NCBI GenBank assembly: GCA_963932465.1
Contig: OZ010790.1
Coordinates: forward strand, 352,681,087-352,745,086
Length of the DNA stretch: 64,000 nt
From: Maratus speciosus
Taxonomy: Eukaryota > Arthropoda > Arachnida > Araneae > Salticidae
Direction: 5' to 3'
A model generated the notes under the pieces. That model ran no database searches, had not been told where the DNA came from, and worked only from the letters and a program-made list of their open reading frames with translations. Made by a program: the position numbers and the translations under genes. Positions 58,799-64,000 of the stretch are shown one piece after another. Positions within the stretch are counted from its first letter, which is position 1, and each line of letters opens with the position of its first letter.

Positions 58799-58963
58799 TC
58801 AACAAGTTGAGTGTCATGTCAGTCATCCATGACCGACACTGACCTTTTCGTTTAGGCCGCGTCAACCATCGGTGACTGACACTTATAGATTGTGTAACGG
58901 GACTTTTATTTCGCGGCCCAAACGCAAAAAAAGACAAAATAGACTTGGCATTCAACGTGTTAA
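58799..58963. mobile_element. piggyBac-type MITE, family P2, short copy
   Basis: Left TCAACAAGTTGAGTGTCATG (TTAA changed to TCAA), right TGGCATTCAACGTGTTAA. The interior GACCGACACTGACCTTTTCG, CCATCGGTGACTGACAC follows the P2 copy at 57423 nearly in step (GACCGACACTGAACTTTCC, CACCGATGACTGACGG). Confidence 0.8.
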
Positions 58964-59604
58964 TAATGTTTGGTATCCATAAATTTTTAGAAGTCGTTTT
59001 GCAAATTTCAGTAGGCCTATGTACTATTTAAATTAACAAATGGGCATTTTTTTTTTTTACATACAGTTTTCATAACATGTTAATCTAATCCCACTTAATT
59101 ATTTTAAACTAAGCATTATCAACCTAAATTATTTTATTTAATGAAAGCTTCTATTCATAATAATTTACCTTGAAACGCTTTAATGTCTCAAAATTTTATT
59201 TTTAGAATTTTAATCTTAAGCACAAAAAATGCTATTAGATATTGCACTGCTGGTACTGAAGAAAATGTAGATTAAGTGCGTCTTTAAAAACATGTACGGA
59301 AACCTGTATCAAGTTTTGTTTATTTCTTTTTAAATTGTAGTTGTTGTAGTTGCAAAATTGTAGTGTTTAAATTTTTAAAACTTTAGCTTCCAACTTTCAT
59401 TAATTATTAGCCAAGGATATCGGAAATGTATTTGCCGTTTTAGCTAACGCATTCATTTTATTATTTTCAATTTTTTTTTTCAAAATTTTGATTTAACTTC
59501 CGCCAATACTTTCCCAAATCCGAACTATAAAATGTTTAGTTAAATGAATAATATTTTTTTCAAACTAGGCTTAGACGAATATTTAAGAACATATATTTTA
59601 TGTG
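58964..59604. other. AT-rich spacer
   Basis: No feature recognised. Confidence 0.5.
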
Positions 59605-59690
59605 CAGTCAAACATGGTTATAACCGGAACAGAGTGACCACAGCATTTCCATGTTATAACGGAGTTCTAGCAATATAAAAAGGCAAAGTT
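59605..59690. repeat. Possible pogo/Tigger terminal fragment
   Basis: CAGTCAAACATGGTTATAAC at 59605 and CATGTTATAACGGAGTTC nearby resemble the CAGTCRAACCTCGTTATAA ends known in Tigger-like elements (recalled). No opposite end was found. Confidence 0.3.
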
Positions 59691-59829
59691 TCATATGAGG
59701 AAGCATAAGAAAACAAGTAAAAACTCGGAGGAATTATTAAACATGTAAAGAATAATTTACCTATAAACGCAATTTCACATTTCTCGGTCAAATTTTTAAT
59801 TTAGTATATTTTTTAAGTGTTCATGATTT

Positions 59830-59990
59830 TATTATTATTTTTCGCAGTTTTCATATGCATTGTATTCGTAACTTCTGCTATACATTCTGATGACGACTCA
59901 CTCTGAAACATGTCAATATATGTTTTTAATGCACTATTAATGTGTTTTTAGTAACATCTTTTTAAGCAAATAAATATTTTAATATATGTT
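59830..59990 (+). repeat. Penelope-like pseudo-LTR relic with hammerhead-like core
   Basis: At 59887 CTGATGA is followed 11 bases later by GAAACATGTC (59905-59914), the same strand order and the same helix III/cleavage block as in the motifs at 28624 and 29298. The flank TTTTTAATGCACTATTAATG also recalls that arm. Helix II has lost its pairing, so this copy is decayed. Confidence 0.55.
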
Positions 59991-62462
59991 TTCAATTTTC
60001 CATTTGGAATATATATTGTGATATGGTTATTAGTGGACGTAATTAAGACTTATTACTCTTATTTATACTTACATTTGTTCATTATTTTGCTATGCTCACA
60101 TCATCATTTGTTTTCTCTTTACTTTAACGACCTTATAAAGGACATAATACGATTATATCTTAAATACCCTATATCCTATTATAGACTTATTTTATTATAT
60201 CCTATATACTAAATAATACTATTACAAATTATTTGTTTTTTGTAAAGAGGAGTTATTTAAGTGTAATAACTGCTTAAATAAAAATCTCTTCGGCAGGTTT
60301 CATCATATTGTATTAAAAATATATAGAGCAGGAATGTATTAGCAAACTGGATTATATTTAGCACAATTATTCTAATTCATAAATAAATCATATCAGTTAT
60401 AATTTAGTAAATGAACAGAACATGTCCAGCCCATTATTCGAACCAGGTACCAAAACAAAAAATATAAGATTTATCCTTCGAGAATTATTTAAACTTTAGT
60501 AGTATTTAAAAAAATAAATATTACAGAAAATGCAAGAAACATTCTCTGGAGAAAAAAATTATGTTAGCATACTTTTCGCAGGGATTAAGAATTTCCTTTG
60601 TTCAACATCTTTTTGCATTTTTTACAACTTTTCACAGACATTCACAATAAGTTTTAAGTCTAGTAACAAAAAACGAATAGCAAATATTACATTTAAAGAT
60701 AAATAAAATAGTATAAATTAAAAAAAAAAGATATATTATAAGCTAAAACTGTGTTCTGAAGTGTTTACAAATATACACATGAAAAAAAAATAATTTATTA
60801 TATGTCGTCGAAAAAGCAAAACTTTGTATAAATCGATAAACTTCGCAAAGTTGTATGTTGAATTAAAAAAAAAAAACACACATTTTTATTTATTTATTTA
60901 CTTATTTTTATGTGAGATCAATAAACAAAAGTTTTTGCATTATGCGTACACGTAACAACAGCTAATCTTGTCTTGTCTAACAGCCTGCTTAATCCTGCTG
61001 AAATTATCTTTTTTTTTTTTTTTTTTTTTTTCTTTGGTTTTTTTCAGCATTGCATTTAGAATTTTTATTTCGAAATTTTGTTTCAATCGGTCTACCTGCC
61101 TGTGAACTGCCTAATATTTTCTCGAGGTAAAATTTTCGACTTACTAGACGAATCAAAAGAAACGTTGGTGAATCTTCATAGGATAACTTTTGTTAATCTG
61201 TTTTACTTTTTTTATACGTTATATTATTGTCCACATTTCAGCAGATTTATGTCCCTAATAATATCAGTTTCGTAGAAATAAATACAGGATTAAAATTACT
61301 TTTATTTTATAAACCTCCCCTATATAACCCTTTATATTTATTCAGTTACACTATATACGTTTCCTTAATAACATTAAAAAGGAAAATGTTTTACAAATAC
61401 CCGGAGTGTTGAATGCAATTTCGTGCAGTTCTAGGGTTAAAATTTTACGTAGTACAAAGCGGTTTAGAATAATTAACGGTGACATATTTATTATTATATA
61501 TATAACTTGATCCCATTTTTACTTTCTTCTATTTTAACAAGAAGGTATTGAATTCGTGATAAAATTCGACTTTCGGTTTTCAAGATAGATTTGTACATTT
61601 TAGAATGTCATAAATACGATTTGATGGTTTTTAAAAAATGTTTAACTGTGTGTCTGTATGTTATCATGGGGATCGCATCAGATGGTGGTTCTCGGGTTTA
61701 CTGAAAATATGATTAAAAAAAACTCCAACATATCGATGAAAGTACAATCACTTATTTATTTATGTTCAAAAACAAAGGAAGACATCTCATAAAAATGGAG
61801 CTTCGGATACAAAGCAATACAGAAGGACACATTAAGTATCTCGATGTGTATAAACAAATTCGTTTCATCACTGCTATGCAACGTCACAAAAAAGAAAAGG
61901 AAAACAACAGCGGTCCTTTAACGGACCTTCCAGTCAGGCGGTAATGACGCCTATATTACAAAGACAAAGCATTGTGGCGACAGGATTAGCAGACAAATTA
62001 CGTGGCAGCCCCGCCTTTCAGAGCACCCACAGGATGTGAGCAACCCTACATGTTTCAAGAATAAGTGCGACGAAAAATCTCTCATTTGTTTATATTAAAA
62101 CAAAGATTGCAGTTAAATGTGATTGAGTAATCTTTAACAAATGTATGTGAAATGTCGAAAGCATAATGATGATAAATGAAAATATAATTTAAAACTGCAA
62201 TTCCCATAAATACATTATTTTCTTTATTTCCCATTTTACCCGTGAAGTTCTAATAGGAAATGAGGGTGGTTTATTTATAGTGCAGATAAAAATACGTTAA
62301 AGAAAATGAACCGTTAAAGGGGAAGTGCAGCTGTACGAATTATAACTGCGCACGATTACTGTTAACTAAAAACCGTTAGGAAGGGAAATAAATAAATAAA
62401 TAATCGAGAATGAGAATTTTGAATAAGTGAAACAAAATATCTGAAACCATAAATCTTTATAT
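59991..62462. other. AT-rich DNA without supported gene
   Basis: Only short frames and A/T runs (for example 61007-61031). A SINE-like scrap (GGTTCGAAT next to AATGGGCTGG, minus strand) lies at about 60427-60460. A slightly GC-richer patch near 61905-62060 was not assigned. Confidence 0.5.
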
Positions 62463-63343
62463 GTGTTGATAAAAGTTCCTAGGTTGCGTATTGCGCCAGA
62501 GAGTATTTTGGCATATGCACTAATCCATCCACGCAGCAGTACAAGAGATATCAGTATGGCTTGTGGCATAACACGGGGCCGAGTATGGCAAATACTGCGT
62601 GATCAACATGCACATCCCTATCGTATCACTCTGCAGCAAGCACTATTGCCACGGGATAATGAACGTCAATTTGATTGGTGCAACTGGAAGTTGATTAATG
62701 TTGAAGGTAACTCAGATTTTTTGTCCAACATTCTGTGGTCGGATGAGGCACAGTTTCAACGTACTAGAATACCAAACCGACACAATGCCCTCTACTGGGC
62801 GCTGGAAAATCCCTCGTGGGGACTATCAACCAGACACCAAGTGCGCTGGTCCATTAACGTATGTTGCGGTATTTGGAAGGATCGCTTACTGGGACCTGTG
62901 TTCTACGAAGGTACATTAAACGGACAGAGGTATCTCCAACTATTACAGAATATCATACCTGACTTTGTAGATGATATTCCCCATTCCGCATTACGGGACT
63001 TGTGGTTCCAACATGACGGTGCCCCTGCACATCAGCCAGCTGCAGTGCGAAGTTTTTTCAAAGATTGTTTTGGACAACAAATTATCGGGTATGGTGGTAG
63101 TGTTGAACGGCCTCCACGATCGCCGGACCTCACGCCATTGGATTTATTCCTGTGAGCTTACATAAAAGATCAGGTTTATGCAACTCCAGCTACAAGCCTG
63201 CTGGACCTACGTCTCGTCGTATTGAAGATGCTTGCAATAGTGTGACACCTTCCATGCTGAGAAATGTGCATGCAGAATTACTCTCAAGAATACAAACGTG
63301 TATCGTGAGCAATGGCGAAGTTTTCGAACATACTGAACATTAA
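62463..63343 (+). pseudogene. Tc1/mariner-superfamily transposase, nearly full catalytic domain, DD41D
   Basis: The protein would bind the element's ends and carry out cut-and-paste transposition at TA. From 62463 the frame runs 230 codons. SSTRDISMACGITRGRVWQI at residues 25-44 is the second helix-turn-helix; ILWSDEAQF (90-98), LWFQHDGAPAH (180-190) and RSPDLTPLDLFL (219-230) give catalytic aspartates D94, D185 and D227. There are 41 residues between the last two, so it is of the DD41D type. The frame then meets TGA where the family has Trp (FLW), at 63153-63155. In the same frame AYIKDQVYATPATSLLDL continues, then a small indel near 63212 shifts to RRIEDACNSVTPSMLRN, ending TAA at 63341-63343. 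The first helix-turn-helix (about 60-100 residues) is missing on the N-terminal side. Two fresh-looking lesions in an otherwise clean frame imply recent inactivation. An upstream intron with an acceptor at TTCCTAG (62479) is possible but unsupported. Confidence 0.88.
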
Positions 63344-63792
63344 AATTTTATCACTGTGAGACAGTTTGTCGTTATTGCTTTTTTGTGTGATGTTATCAAA
63401 ATGTATTGACGTAAGTATGTATTTATACAATAAATTGTGCCTATTTCTTCTTACTTCTGTCTATTCCTTTCAAACGTATACACAAAATGGAGTACATAGT
63501 TTTGGGACATTTTTGGGTATACCCGCGACAATTTATCCTATCCGTGTAAACCAAATGTCGTTTCGTACTAATTAATTGATGCTCTAAACCTTTCTGATTG
63601 GAAATTTTTCTCTATATCTTTTCATTTTCGATTTGCAATGGCTAACTTCCAAATTCCGCCACCAGGGGTGCTGCTGTCGGTTGCATTATGTCGGGCATAG
63701 TCGCTTTATTATTCCGTTACCTCACTTACATAGCTGTAGCTCTCTCCGTTCGCAAGTATTTTCAGGCTAAAGGGACTTTCCTATGCACCCTG
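62463..63792 (+). mobile_element. 5'-truncated Tc1/mariner-type transposon (DD41D)
   Basis: The right end reads GACTTTCCTATGCACCCTG followed by TA at 63793; the mirror-image left end (CAGGGTGCATAGG) is absent upstream, so the copy is truncated on the left. It shares the terminal CAGGGTG with the fold-back element at 50161. Left border is set at the first in-frame methionine because no better mark exists. Confidence 0.7.
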
Positions 63793-63798
63793 TATATA

Positions 63799-63972
63799 CA
63801 CTGTTAAAAATTGCGTGAAAAATTACCTTTGCTTTTAAAGACTGCAAAATATCTTTTAAAGATTTTATGCCAAATGAGAACGCTACATAAACGCCTATGA
63901 AGCATTCTCATTGGTCAGAAAATAGATAGTCTTTAAAAACAGGGGCAATTTTTCACGATAATTTTAACAGTG
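63799..63972. mobile_element. MITE with CACTGTTAAAA ends, TA flanked
   Basis: Left CACTGTTAAAAATTGCGTG and right CACGATAATTTTAACAGTG mirror each other; TTTTAAAGACTGC and GATAGTCTTTAAAAAC pair further in, and AATGAGAACGC pairs with GCATTCTCATT. TA lies on both sides (63797-63798, 63973-63974). The whole 174 bases fold as one hairpin. Confidence 0.88.
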
Positions 63973-64000
63973 TACAGAGGGATGTTCCCTGTTGGAACAG

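Overview
This window looks like AT-rich, intergenic or intronic DNA from an animal nuclear genome, most likely an arthropod. A chelicerate such as a spider is my best guess from the mix of element types; no single sequence proves it. Evidence for a eukaryote: long A/T homopolymers (over 40 bases at 5101, 17036, 34380 and 53262), microsatellites, tRNA-derived SINE heads, and remains of hAT, piggyBac, mariner/Tc1, pogo, Helitron and Penelope elements. I found no convincing host protein-coding exon, rRNA or intact tRNA. Nearly every open frame is short and AT-driven; the recognisable protein fragments all belong to transposable elements.

Layout. 1-7.2 kb: an unclassified repeat (1193-2144, second copy inverted at 14630-15187), a palindrome (3473-3792), and a 3-kb element with ~430-base inverted arms (4158-7217) carrying a nested hAT-type element. 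8-13.6 kb: a hAT-type element, a decayed mariner transposase, and a piggyBac element with a decayed transposase and a duplicated left end. 16-26 kb: a Penelope-like reverse transcriptase relic, a pogo-like element with a PHD-like tail, several TTAA-flanked short elements, and two arrays of GAGTG/CACTC hairpins. 28.5-34.2 kb: a Penelope-like GIY-YIG endonuclease fragment between ~200-base inverted arms that each carry a hammerhead-ribozyme-like core, then a pair of hAT-type elements nested in opposite orientation, then a non-autonomous Helitron with ~305-base tandem repeats. 37.6-45.7 kb: hAT-type elements, most with 8-base target duplications, one holding a two-unit alternating minisatellite, followed by a ~1-kb near-perfect palindrome. 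46.7-52.7 kb: a second Helitron interrupted by a SINE, a fold-back Tc1/mariner-type element built from the 3' end of its transposase gene, two tRNA-like SINE heads, and another hAT-type element. 57.4-59 kb: piggyBac-type elements, one nested in another. 59.9 kb: a third hammerhead-like relic. 62.4-64 kb: a 5'-truncated, recently broken DD41D transposase and a small MITE.

The elements do not work together as a pathway. What the window records is a history of insertion. Boundaries can be read directly from target-site duplications (8 bases for hAT, TTAA for piggyBac, TA for Tc1/mariner and pogo, A/T for Helitrons), and several nestings give relative ages. The most unusual items are the paired hammerhead-like motifs flanking the GIY-YIG fragment, the snap-back transposon, the alternating minisatellite inside a hAT element, the GAGTG hairpin arrays, and the recurring subterminal palindromes in TTAA-flanked families.
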